64,000 nucleotides of DNA from Flexivirga oryzae (GTDB taxonomy: Bacteria > Actinomycetota > Actinomycetes > Actinomycetales > Dermatophilaceae), in NCBI RefSeq assembly GCF_014190805.1, contig NZ_JACHVQ010000001.1, positions 1,612,001-1,676,000 on the forward strand, written 5' to 3'. The position numbers were made by a program, and so were the translations under genes. This document shows, piece after piece, positions 50,249 to 58,240 of the stretch. The notes under the pieces were generated by a model that saw only the letters and a program-made list of their open reading frames with translations, did no database searches and was not told the origin of the DNA. Within the stretch, counting starts at the first letter, position 1. Every line of letters starts with the position of its first letter.

Positions 50249-51214
50249 ATGAGCGTGGCCAAGCTCGGACTGGGCCTCGCGGCGGTGGGCAGGCCCGCCT
50301 ACATCACCAGCGGGCGAGCCGGTGACCTCGGTGGAGATCGGTCCCCGGAGTCGTTGCGCCGGCGGGCCGCGCAGGTGCTGGATGCGGGGTACGACGCGGG
50401 TATCCGCTACATCGACGTGGCCCGCTCGTACGGGCTCGCCGAATCGTTCGTGGCGAGCTGGCTGGCCGATCACCCCGACCTCGACGTCGTGGTCGCCTCG
50501 AAGTGGGGCTACACCTACGTCGGGGGCTGGCGGATCGCCGACGACATCACGCACGAGGTGAAGGACCACTCGGGATCGGCCTTCGACAAGCAACTCCAGG
50601 AGTCGCTGGTCCTACTCGGGGCGAATCTGCGGGTCTACCAAGTGCATTCGGTGACCCCGGACAGCCCGGTCCTGATCGACCGGACGCTCCAGGAGGCACT
50701 GGCCCGGCTGCGGGACCGCGAGATCCGCGTGGGCTTCTCGACCTCGGGACCGCGCCAGGCGGACGTGATCCGGGCGGCGCTGGACATCTCGGTCGGAGGG
50801 CGCCGGCTTTTCGAGGTCGTGCAGTCGACGTGGAACCTGCTGGAGCAGTCGGCGGAGACGGCCCTCACCGAGGCATCGCGGCTCGGCCTCGACGTCGTCG
50901 TCAAGGAATGCCTCGCCAACGGCCGGCTCGTCGACGACACCGATGAAACCGACGACCCGGACCCGCGGCTGCCGGAACTGCGGGCCGTGGCTCAGCGACT
51001 GGGGATCGGGCTCGACCAGCTGGCGATGGCGACGGCGCTGGCGGCTCCGTGGGCCGACCACGTTCTGTGTGGTGCCGTCACCACGGAACAGGTCGAACGG
51101 GCGCGCGCAGCGGCGGCCTTCGTGCTGCCCGGCGAGTCGATCGTTGCCGCGAGAGCGGTGCCGCAGGACGCGGAGCAGTACTGGCACGACCGGTCGGCGC
51201 GGCCCTGGGCGTGA
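50249..51214 (+). CDS. Aldo/keto reductase
   Basis: A 321-residue AKR barrel enzyme. The catalytic tetrad is visible as GIRYIDVARSYGLAESFV (Asp, Tyr), VVASKWGYTYVG (Lys) and VYQVHSVTPDSPV (His). GFSTSGPRQADVIRAAL and VQSTWNLLEQSAETALTEA are the later strands, and CGAVTTEQVERAR is the cofactor-loop region. It is an NAD(P)H-dependent carbonyl reductase or sugar/polyol dehydrogenase; the substrate is unknown. Its location between the mycofactocin operon and the dihydroxyacetone kinase operon, with a shared operator-like sequence upstream of dhaK, suggests a triose, aldose or polyol substrate (inference). Confidence 0.82.
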   Translation: MSVAKLGLGLAAVGRPAYITSGRAGDLGGDRSPESLRRRAAQVLDAGYDAGIRYIDVARSYGLAESFVASWLADHPDLDVVVASKWGYTYVGGWRIADDITHEVKDHSGSAFDKQLQESLVLLGANLRVYQVHSVTPDSPVLIDRTLQEALARLRDREIRVGFSTSGPRQADVIRAALDISVGGRRLFEVVQSTWNLLEQSAETALTEASRLGLDVVVKECLANGRLVDDTDETDDPDPRLPELRAVAQRLGIGLDQLAMATALAAPWADHVLCGAVTTEQVERARAAAAFVLPGESIVAARAVPQDAEQYWHDRSARPWA

Positions 51215-51218
51215 CGGT

Positions 51219-51974
51219 CTACTGGGCGCTCGGAAGGACCGGCCAGCTCTGTGCGCCGAGCTCGCGCGAGACTGCCCGGGCGGCCGATCGCACCTCGTCC
51301 GCGGGGTCCTTGGTCGATGCGCCGGACAGCACGACGCCGATGGCCCCGACCACGGAGCCCGAGGTGTCGAAGATCGGGGAGGCAACGGCGCTCTCCCCGA
51401 GCACCGCCTCGTCCTGTTCGCGTGCGACCCCGGTCGTGCGCACGGCCGACAGCTGTGCCTGAAGGTCCGCGGGTGACGTCAGCGTCTCGCCGGTCATGCT
51501 GCGCAGCTCGCCGGCGCCGAGAACCCGCTCGCTGTCGTCCGGGGAGAACGCCAGGATCGCCTTGCCGAGTGCGCTCGCGTGGGCGGGTATGACGATGCCG
51601 ACCTCCGGCATCTGGCGGGTTCCATCGGCGCGCGGCTCGTGGTGGATGATGATCACGTCGTCCAGGAGGAGCACGCCGGTCCGCACCGCGAGACCCGTGC
51701 GGGTGGCCAGATCCTCGGCCCACGGGATGGCACGGGAGCGCAGCTCCAGCGTGTCGAGGTAGACGTTGCCGAGGCGCAGCACCGCCGGCCCGAGCTGATA
51801 GCGGCTCGATCCGCGCTCCTGCACCACCATGCCGTGCTCGACGAGGGTGCGCACGATGCCGTGAGTCGTCGAGGGGGCGAGTTCCAGCCGCGTCGCGAGC
51901 TCGGCGAGGCTCAGCCGCCGCGCACCCTGGAGCGCTGTCAAAACCCTGATGGCGCGGTCGACCGACTGGATCAC
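51219..51974 (-). CDS. IclR-family transcriptional regulator
   Basis: A 251-residue IclR regulator. The winged helix-turn-helix includes RLSLAELATRLELAPSTTHGIVRTLVEHGMVVQERGSSRYQLG. The ligand domain has TGLAVRTGVLLLDDVIIIHHEPRADG, HASALGKAILAFSPDD and VASPIFDTSGSVVGAIGVVLSG. The GTG at 51974 is chosen since GGAGG lies 10 bases upstream and the domain starts with VIQSVDRAIRVL. It is divergent from dhaK and convergent with the aldo/keto reductase. Near-identical 17-mers in front of both those genes are the likely operators; dihydroxyacetone or a related triose may be the effector. Confidence 0.88.
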   Translation of the reverse strand: MIQSVDRAIRVLTALQGARRLSLAELATRLELAPSTTHGIVRTLVEHGMVVQERGSSRYQLGPAVLRLGNVYLDTLELRSRAIPWAEDLATRTGLAVRTGVLLLDDVIIIHHEPRADGTRQMPEVGIVIPAHASALGKAILAFSPDDSERVLGAGELRSMTGETLTSPADLQAQLSAVRTTGVAREQDEAVLGESAVASPIFDTSGSVVGAIGVVLSGASTKDPADEVRSAARAVSRELGAQSWPVLPSAQ

Positions 51975-52065
51975 GGCTGCATTGCCTCCAACTTGAACGG
52001 TTGCTGAGACGAGTATGCCGAACGTGCTTGCCGTGACCTGAATCACAGGTGTACGGTCGGCCTGT

Positions 52066-52082
52066 ATTCGACATTATCGAAT
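52066..52082. promoter_or_regulatory. Candidate IclR operator, copy 2 (dhaK promoter)
   Basis: ATTCGACATTATCGAAT, 62 bases before dhaK, contains the perfect inverted repeat ATTCGA/TCGAAT with a 5-base spacer. Its reverse complement matches 15 of 17 bases of the element upstream of the aldo/keto reductase. Confidence 0.6.
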
Positions 52083-52143
52083 CATATTCACATTTGAGGA
52101 TCACTGACTGCGCCAACGCCTGATATCCACATCGGAGAGCACC

Positions 52144-53145
52144 ATGAAGAAGTTCATCAACGACCCGGGTGACGTCGTCGCCGACGCCCTGCTGGGCGTG
52201 GCAGCCGCCCACCCGCAGCTTCGGGTCGATCACGACCACAAGATCATCCTGCGTGGCGACAGCCCGCGCCCGGGCAAGGTCGGCATCATCTCCGGCGGCG
52301 GCTCCGGCCATGAACCGTTGCACGGCGGCTTCGTCGGTGTCGGGATGCTGGACGCAGCCTGCGCCGGCGAGGTCTTCACCTCACCGGTGCCCGAACCCAT
52401 CCTGACCGCCACCAAACTCGTCGACGGCGGGGCCGGCGTACTTCACGTGGTCAAGAACTACACCGGCGACGTCATGAACTTCGAGATGGCCGCCGAACTC
52501 GCGGCTGCCGAGACCGGTGTCGACGTCGCGTCGGTGGTGACCGACGACGACGTCGCCGTCCAGGACTCCACCTGGACGGCGGGCCGCCGTGGCGTCGGGG
52601 TCACCGTGCTGCTCGAGAAGATCGCCGGCGCCGCAGCCGAGGAGGGCCGCAGCCTGACCGAGGTCGCCGACGTGGCCCGGCGGGTCAACGAGCAGGGTCG
52701 CAGCATGGGAGTGGCACTCACGTCGTGCACCGTCCCGGCAGCGGGCCGACCGACCTTCGACCTCGGCCCCGACGACTTCGAGCTCGGCGTCGGCATCCAC
52801 GGCGAGCCCGGACGGGAGCGGCGGCCGATGGCGTCGGCGGCCGAGATAGCCGAGATGATGGTGGAGCCGATTCTGGCCGACCTGCCGTTCCGGACCGGGG
52901 ACGCGGTGATCGCGCTGGTGAACGGTCTGGGCGGAACACCGCTGCTCGAGCTCTACATCATGTTCCACGAGGTCGACCGCATCCTGTCCGCACACGGCAT
53001 CTCGATCGCGCGGTCTCTGGTCGGGAACTTCATCACCTCCCTCGACATGGCCGGTTCGTCGGTCACCCTGCTCAAGGCCGATGCCGAGTTCCTCAAGCTG
53101 TGGGATGCTCCGGTGAACACTCCGGCGCTGCGATGGGGAGTCTGA
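52144..53145 (+). CDS. dhaK: PEP-dependent dihydroxyacetone kinase, substrate-binding subunit
   Basis: A 333-residue DhaK subunit. The substrate-binding motifs GGGSGHEPLHGGFVGVGMLDAACAGEVFTSPVPE (described piecewise: the GSGHEP loop and the FTSP segment) and KNYTGDVMNFEMA are conserved. The histidine that forms the covalent hemiaminal with dihydroxyacetone is in ELGVGIHGEPGRER (about H219). It presents dihydroxyacetone to DhaL for phosphorylation to DHAP. It is the first gene of dhaK-L-M; its stop overlaps the dhaL start (TGATG). An IclR-type operator lies upstream. Confidence 0.94.
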   Translation: MKKFINDPGDVVADALLGVAAAHPQLRVDHDHKIILRGDSPRPGKVGIISGGGSGHEPLHGGFVGVGMLDAACAGEVFTSPVPEPILTATKLVDGGAGVLHVVKNYTGDVMNFEMAAELAAAETGVDVASVVTDDDVAVQDSTWTAGRRGVGVTVLLEKIAGAAAEEGRSLTEVADVARRVNEQGRSMGVALTSCTVPAAGRPTFDLGPDDFELGVGIHGEPGRERRPMASAAEIAEMMVEPILADLPFRTGDAVIALVNGLGGTPLLELYIMFHEVDRILSAHGISIARSLVGNFITSLDMAGSSVTLLKADAEFLKLWDAPVNTPALRWGV

Positions 53146-53781
53146 TGATGGAGATCACTGCCACCGCGCTGAACGCCTGGCTGCACCGTTACGCGGAACT
53201 CGTCACGAAGGAACGCGACCACCTGACCGAGCTCGACTCCGCCATCGGCGATGCCGACCACGGTGCCAACCTGGAGCGCGGTATGACGGCGGCGGTGGCC
53301 GAAACTCGACGGGGCCGAGACCGCCGACCTGGGACCGTTGCTCACCAAGGTCGGTATGACGATGGTCTCCACCGTGGGCGGCGCCAGCGGCCCGCTCTAC
53401 GGGACGTTCTTCCTCCGGGCGGGCACGGCACTCGGCGAGGCCACCGCGGCGTCGGCGCAGCAGTTCGGTTCGGCACTTCGGGCCGGGTTGGAGGGTGTCG
53501 TCGCCCGCGGGAAGGCACAGGCAGGAGACAAGACGATGTATGACGCGCTCGCGCCGGCGGTCGACGCCTACGAGGTCTCGGTCGCAGCGGGTTTCGACAT
53601 ACCCGACGCACTGGACCGGGCGCGGGTCGCAGCGGCCACGGGCCGCGACGCGACCACTGCCATGCGTGCCCGCAAGGGTCGCGCCAGCTACCTCGGTGAG
53701 CGCAGCGTCGGACACCAGGATCCCGGAGCGACCAGCGCCGCCCTGCTGTTCGCAGCCGCCGCCGAAGCCCTGTCCCGTTGA
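53145..53781 (+). pseudogene. dhaL: Dihydroxyacetone kinase ADP-binding subunit with apparent frameshift
   Basis: The frame opening at 53145 gives MMEITATALNAWLHRYAELV to LDSAIGDADHGANLERGMTAAVAE, including the D-x-D-H nucleotide/Mg motif. The rest of DhaL (TKVGMTMVSTVGGASGPLYG, GDKTMYDALAPAVDAYE, KGRASYLGERSVGHQDPGA) continues only in the next frame. The break is at the GAAAC around 53301-53305: reading VAE then LDGAETADLGPLL needs one base removed or two added, and homologues usually have a lysine between E and L. All motifs on both sides are intact, so this is either a recent 2-base deletion or a sequencing error. If real, the kinase would be inactive. Confidence 0.85.
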
Positions 53782-56246
53782 ACGCGCAGGGGACCGCGCC
53801 CGCCTCCGACAACCCGAGTGTCGGCATCGTCGTCGTCTCGCACAGCCGCGCCCTCGCCAAGGCGGCACTCGGTCTGGCCAGCGAGATGCTGCACGGCCGT
53901 CCGCTCCGGATCGAGCTGGCGGCCGGACTGGACGCGACGTCGTTCGGCACGGACGCCGCGCAGGTCAAGACCGCGATCGAGGCCATGGACGGTCCCGCCG
54001 GCGTGGTGGTCCTGATGGACCTCGGAAGTGCGGTGCTGAGCGCCGAACTCGCGCTCGACCTGCTGGATGACCAGACCATGCGTGAGCGCGTCGTGCTGTC
54101 GGCCGCTCCCATCGTCGAGGGCCTCGTCGTCGCCGCAGTGGCTGCATCGGGCGGTGCCAGCAAGGAGGAGGTCGCCGCCGAGGCGCAGGCGGCGCTGCTG
54201 GGCAAGCGGGCGCACCTGGACAACTCCGAGACAGCTGCCGAGCAGCCGGGACCCACGGACACCGATGTCACCGGGACGTTCACCGTCGGCAATGCGCACG
54301 GCCTGCACGCACGGCCGGCTGCGCGACTCGTCAGCGAGGTCAACCGGCTCGATGCGACCGTGACGCTCACCAATCTCACGACCGGCGCCGGCCCCGTTCC
54401 TGCGGCGAGCCTGAGCCGGGTCGCGACGCTCGGTGCCGAGCAGGGGCATCAGCTGCGGGTCGCCGCGGCCGGGCCGCAGGCCAAGGAGGCGGTCGACCAC
54501 GTCGTCGCGCTGGCGGCCCGGCAGTTCGACGAGACGGAGAGTGACGGTCCGCCGCGCGGTCCGGCGACGCAGACCCGGCCGGCCACCGGGCCGGTGGGTG
54601 TCTCGCCCGGCATCGCCATCGGACCACTGCGGCGGTTCGCCGCACCGGAGGTCGACGTCGTCGACACCGAGATCGGCGAGCCCGGCGACGAGTGGCGCCG
54701 GGTGGTCGAGGCGATCGCCCGCGTCCGCAAGGACATCGAGCACGTCCGTGCGCTGACCGTGCGCGAGGTCGGTGAGGACGAGGCGGCCATCTTCGATGCG
54801 CACCTCGGGCTCCTCTCGGACGCCGAGATCCTCGGAGCGGTCAAACGGGGCGTGCAGCGCGGCGAAGGTGCGCTCGGCGCCTGGTCGGCGGCGCTGACCC
54901 GGGTGGAGAACGAGCTCGCGAACCTGTCCGACGGCTACCTGCGTGGCCGAGCCGCGGACGTGCGCGCGGTCGGTGACCAGGTGCGCCAGGTGCTCGCCGG
55001 TGTGGCGACCGGGCTGGACCTGGCAGAGGGCCTCCTGGTCGCACGCGACCTCACTCCCGCGCAGGCCGCAGCGCTGGATGCCGAACGCGTGCACGGCGTC
55101 GTCCTGATGGCCGGCAGCGCCACCTCGCACGCCGCGATCCTGATCCGCTCCCGCGACATACCGCTCGTGGTCTGCGCGGGGACCGCACTGGCCGAGGTCC
55201 CGGACGGGACGACCCTGGTGGTAGATGGCGCGGCCGCGGAGGTCTTGATCGATCCGCCGGCTCAGGTGGTCGAGCAGTACCGGACCCGGGCCGCGGCGCT
55301 GGTCGACCAGCGACGCCGCGATCTCGCGTCGGCTGCCGAGCCCGCGGCGACGCTCGACGGCACGCCGGTCACCGTCGCCGCGAACATCGGATCGGTCGAC
55401 GACGCACGGACGGCCGCGAACTGCGGCGCCGACGAGGCCGGCCTGGTGCGCACCGAGTTCCTCTTCCTCGGCCGCGACACCGCCCCGAGCGTCGAGGACC
55501 AGGAGCGGCACTACGCCGAGATCGCCGACGCGCTCGGCGGGCGGCGGGTCACCCTGCGGACCCTGGATGTCGGTGGCGACAAACCCCTTTCGTACGTCAC
55601 CATGCCTACGGAGGACAACCCGTTCCTCGGTGTCCGTGGGCTCCGGCTGGCCCTGGAGCAGCCCGACCTGCTGCACGCCCAACTTGCGGCCATCTCCCGG
55701 GTCGCTCGGCGAACACCGGTCAACGTGATGTTCCCGATGATCTCGACGCTGCGGGAGCTGCGGGAGGCACGCGCGGCACTGGACCGGGCCTGCGGGTCCG
55801 ACGGGCTCCCGGGCCAGTTGCGCGTCGGGATGATGGTCGAGGTCCCTGCGGCCGCGCTGAAGGTCGAGACCTTCCTGCCCCACCTCGATTTCGTGAGTAT
55901 CGGGACCAACGATCTGACGCAGTACACGATGGCGGCCGAGCGCGGGAACCCCGGCGTGGCCCGGCTCTCCGACCCGCTCGATCCCGCTGTGCTGCAACTG
56001 ATCGACCACGTATGCCGGGCCGGCCGGGGGCGGGCACTGGTGGCGGTCTGCGGCGAGGTGGCATCGGATCCGGACGCGATACCGCTCCTCGTGGGTCTCG
56101 GGGTCCAGGAGCTCAGCGTCGCGCCACGCATGGTGCCGAGGGTCAAGGCGCAGGTGCGTGACCTCGACGTCGGTCACTGCGCCGTGCTGGCCAAGCGGGC
56201 GCTGACGCTGGCGAGTGCCGCGGACGTGCGAGCGCTGCTCGGGTGA
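53778..56246 (+). CDS. dhaM: DhaM-HPr-EI fusion phosphotransferase
   Basis: An 822-residue multidomain phosphotransfer protein. Domain 1 (residues about 13-150) is a DhaM/EIIA-mannose-type domain with the acceptor His in VVVSHSRALA (about H22) and MDLGSAVLSAELAL. Domain 2 (about 165-250) is HPr with NAHGLHARPAARLV (about H177). Domain 3 is enzyme I, with GSATSHAAILIRSRDIPLVV (about H451), RTEFLFLGRD, MFPMISTLRELREAR, SIGTNDLTQYTMAAERGNP and CGEVASD. It relays PEP phosphate to the ADP on DhaL. TTG start overlaps the dhaL stop (TTGA); a GTG at 53818 is an alternative. The complete chain is encoded even though dhaL looks broken. Confidence 0.9.
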   Translation: MNAQGTAPASDNPSVGIVVVSHSRALAKAALGLASEMLHGRPLRIELAAGLDATSFGTDAAQVKTAIEAMDGPAGVVVLMDLGSAVLSAELALDLLDDQTMRERVVLSAAPIVEGLVVAAVAASGGASKEEVAAEAQAALLGKRAHLDNSETAAEQPGPTDTDVTGTFTVGNAHGLHARPAARLVSEVNRLDATVTLTNLTTGAGPVPAASLSRVATLGAEQGHQLRVAAAGPQAKEAVDHVVALAARQFDETESDGPPRGPATQTRPATGPVGVSPGIAIGPLRRFAAPEVDVVDTEIGEPGDEWRRVVEAIARVRKDIEHVRALTVREVGEDEAAIFDAHLGLLSDAEILGAVKRGVQRGEGALGAWSAALTRVENELANLSDGYLRGRAADVRAVGDQVRQVLAGVATGLDLAEGLLVARDLTPAQAAALDAERVHGVVLMAGSATSHAAILIRSRDIPLVVCAGTALAEVPDGTTLVVDGAAAEVLIDPPAQVVEQYRTRAAALVDQRRRDLASAAEPAATLDGTPVTVAANIGSVDDARTAANCGADEAGLVRTEFLFLGRDTAPSVEDQERHYAEIADALGGRRVTLRTLDVGGDKPLSYVTMPTEDNPFLGVRGLRLALEQPDLLHAQLAAISRVARRTPVNVMFPMISTLRELREARAALDRACGSDGLPGQLRVGMMVEVPAAALKVETFLPHLDFVSIGTNDLTQYTMAAERGNPGVARLSDPLDPAVLQLIDHVCRAGRGRALVAVCGEVASDPDAIPLLVGLGVQELSVAPRMVPRVKAQVRDLDVGHCAVLAKRALTLASAADVRALLG

Positions 56247-56270
56247 CTCAGGCCGCGCCGGCCGGCCGGG

Positions 56271-57020
56271 TCAGGCGCTCGTCCTGCGGGCGAAGAAGGA
56301 ATCCACCGCGGAGTGGAACTCCTGGAGGGCCACAGCCGGGACCTCGTCGGACCCACCCGTGGCGGGATCGGTACGGGTGACCAGCCGCAGCGCGTGCTTC
56401 GCGGCCGACAGCGCAGCGACCGGATGGGCGGCGACGGTGGCGGCGATTTCGCCTGCAGCGCGGAGGGTTTCGCTGTCGGGCACGACGCGGGTGATGAGCC
56501 CGACGTCGCGTGCCTCGCGTGCGTCGAGCAGCCGCCCGGTGAGGTAGAGGTCCGCGGCCGACGCGGCGCCGGTGCGCGACGAGACCCGTGCCACGAACGC
56601 CGGTGAGGCCTGGATGCCGAGTCGGGCGATCGGCATGCCGATGCGGGCGGACTCAGCGAGCACGGCGATGTCGCACGCGAGGGCGAGTTGGCATCCGGCG
56701 CCGGCCGCCACCCCCTCGACGGCAGCGATGACCGGCACGGGTGCGAGCTCGATGCGGCGCAGGCACTGCTCGATCACGGTGAGACTGTGTTCGACGTCAC
56801 CGGCAGTCGCGCCGGCCCACTCGCTGAGGTCGGAACCCGAGCAGAAGGTCGTGCCGTGCCCGGTCAGGACGATCGCGTGAATCCGTCCGTCGTCGCACTG
56901 GCGAGCGATCTCCGCGTCCAGTCGCACCCAGTCGGCCTCGCGCAGTGCGTTGCGTCGGCGGCCGTCACCGAGGGTGATCGTGGCGACGGATCCCGTTGTG
57001 GTCACTGCGATCCGGGTCAT
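56271..57020 (-). CDS. Crotonase-fold (enoyl-CoA hydratase family) protein lacking both catalytic Glu
   Basis: A 249-residue enoyl-CoA hydratase/isomerase-family protein. The oxyanion-hole segments FCSGSDLSEWAG and VEGVAAGAGCQLALACDIAV are present. However, the two glutamates of true hydratases are replaced: GGGCE becomes GAGCQ, and QPE-x-x-LG becomes MPIARLG. Simple hydratase activity is therefore unlikely; an isomerase, dehalogenase, hydrolase or other CoA chemistry is possible. The ATG overlaps the CoA-transferase stop (ATGA), placing it last in a three-gene operon with a CaiB transferase and a transporter. It acts presumably on a CoA thioester made by the transferase. Confidence 0.82.
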   Translation of the reverse strand: MTRIAVTTTGSVATITLGDGRRRNALREADWVRLDAEIARQCDDGRIHAIVLTGHGTTFCSGSDLSEWAGATAGDVEHSLTVIEQCLRRIELAPVPVIAAVEGVAAGAGCQLALACDIAVLAESARIGMPIARLGIQASPAFVARVSSRTGAASAADLYLTGRLLDAREARDVGLITRVVPDSETLRAAGEIAATVAAHPVAALSAAKHALRLVTRTDPATGGSDEVPAVALQEFHSAVDSFFARRTSA

Positions 57021-58240
57021 GATTCGTGCTCGCTTCCGGTCGCACGGGTCGACGGCGATCGCAACGACTCGAGGATCGAGGCGGTGTGTTCGCCGTGCAC
57101 CGGTGATGCGTGGCGTAGCGCGGCCGGGGTCCCGGAGAGCTTGAGTGGGGTGCCGAGCGTGCGGACGCTGCCCAGGGTGCTGTGCGGTAGGTCCACCACC
57201 ATCTCGCGGGCGGCGAGCTGAGGCTGGGAGAGTGCGTCCGGGACGCTGTGGATCGGTCCGACGGGTATGCCGGCCTCGGTGAGCAGCTGCGCCCATTCGG
57301 TGGCGGTGCGTTCCTTCAGGGCTGTTTCGATGAGCGGGAGCAGGGTCTCGCGGCGTTGCACCCGGTCGGCGTTGGTGGCGTATGCCGGGTCGTCGGCGAG
57401 GTCGGCCAGTCCGACGGCCGGTGCGAACCGCCGCCACAGCGCGTCGTTGCCCACGGCGATCATGATCTCGCCGTCGGCGGTCCGGAACGCTTGATAGGGC
57501 ACGATGTTCGGGTGTGCCGAGCCGTGGCGTCGTGGGGTGTTGCCGGAGGCGAAGTAGTTCTGTGCGACATACGTCAGCCAGGATGTCTCGGCGTCCAGCA
57601 GCGCGATGTCCACGTGCTGGCCGTGGCCGGTCTGCTCGCGCGAGCGGAGGGCGGCCAGCACCCCGATGGTGACCCACATCCCGGCGGCCAGGTCCGCACC
57701 CGCGACTCCGAATCGCACTGAGTCGCCGTCGGTTTCGCCGGTCACGCTCATGATCCCGGACATCGCTTGGGCGATGGCGTCATACCCGGCGCGTTCGTGC
57801 AACGGTCCGGTGTGCCCGAACCCGCTGACCGAGCCGTACACGATGGTGGGGTTGCGTTGCGCGAGTTGTTCGTAGCCGAGGCCGAGCCGTGCAGCGGTGC
57901 CGGGGCGGAAGTTCTCCAGCACCACGTCGGCCGTGTCAGCCAGCTGGAGGGCTGCGGCGCGGCCGGCGTCCGATTTCAGGTCGAGTGCGAGCGAGCGCTT
58001 GCCGCGGTTGACGGCGTGGAAGTAGGCCGCGTCGTCACCCTGGAACGGCGGTCCCCAGCCGCGGGTGTCGTCGCCGGTGCGGTCGTCCTCGACCTTGATC
58101 ACATCGGCACCGAGGTCGGCGAGGATCATCGAGGCGAACGGTCCGGACAGGACGCGGGTCAGGTCGAGGACTCGCAGACCGCTCAGGGCGCCCTCGTGGG
58201 TCTGCCAGGCGCCGTCGGCTGCCGCGGCGGAGTTGCTCAT
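57017..58240 (-). CDS. CaiB/BaiF family (class III) CoA-transferase
   Basis: A 407-residue family III CoA-transferase. LRVLDLTRVLSGPFASMILADLGADVIKVEDDRTGDDTR is the N-terminal CoA-binding region (shown by its first residues and GADVIKVE). The catalytic aspartate is in ERAGYDAIAQAMSG. GSVSGFGHTGPL, FRTADGEIMIAVGNDALWRRF and EAGIPVGPIHSVPDAL are further conserved blocks. It moves CoA between carboxylic acids without a covalent glutamyl step as in other classes. ATGA overlaps join it to the transporter upstream and the crotonase downstream. The transporter probably imports the acid substrate. Confidence 0.9.
   Translation of the reverse strand: MSNSAAAADGAWQTHEGALSGLRVLDLTRVLSGPFASMILADLGADVIKVEDDRTGDDTRGWGPPFQGDDAAYFHAVNRGKRSLALDLKSDAGRAAALQLADTADVVLENFRPGTAARLGLGYEQLAQRNPTIVYGSVSGFGHTGPLHERAGYDAIAQAMSGIMSVTGETDGDSVRFGVAGADLAAGMWVTIGVLAALRSREQTGHGQHVDIALLDAETSWLTYVAQNYFASGNTPRRHGSAHPNIVPYQAFRTADGEIMIAVGNDALWRRFAPAVGLADLADDPAYATNADRVQRRETLLPLIETALKERTATEWAQLLTEAGIPVGPIHSVPDALSQPQLAAREMVVDLPHSTLGSVRTLGTPLKLSGTPAALRHASPVHGEHTASILESLRSPSTRATGSEHES

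Noticed and set aside
53688..56177. 829-codon minus-strand frame opposite the DhaM-HPr-EI fusion
   Set aside because: It is antisense to a gene with clear domain motifs and shows no recognisable protein features of its own.
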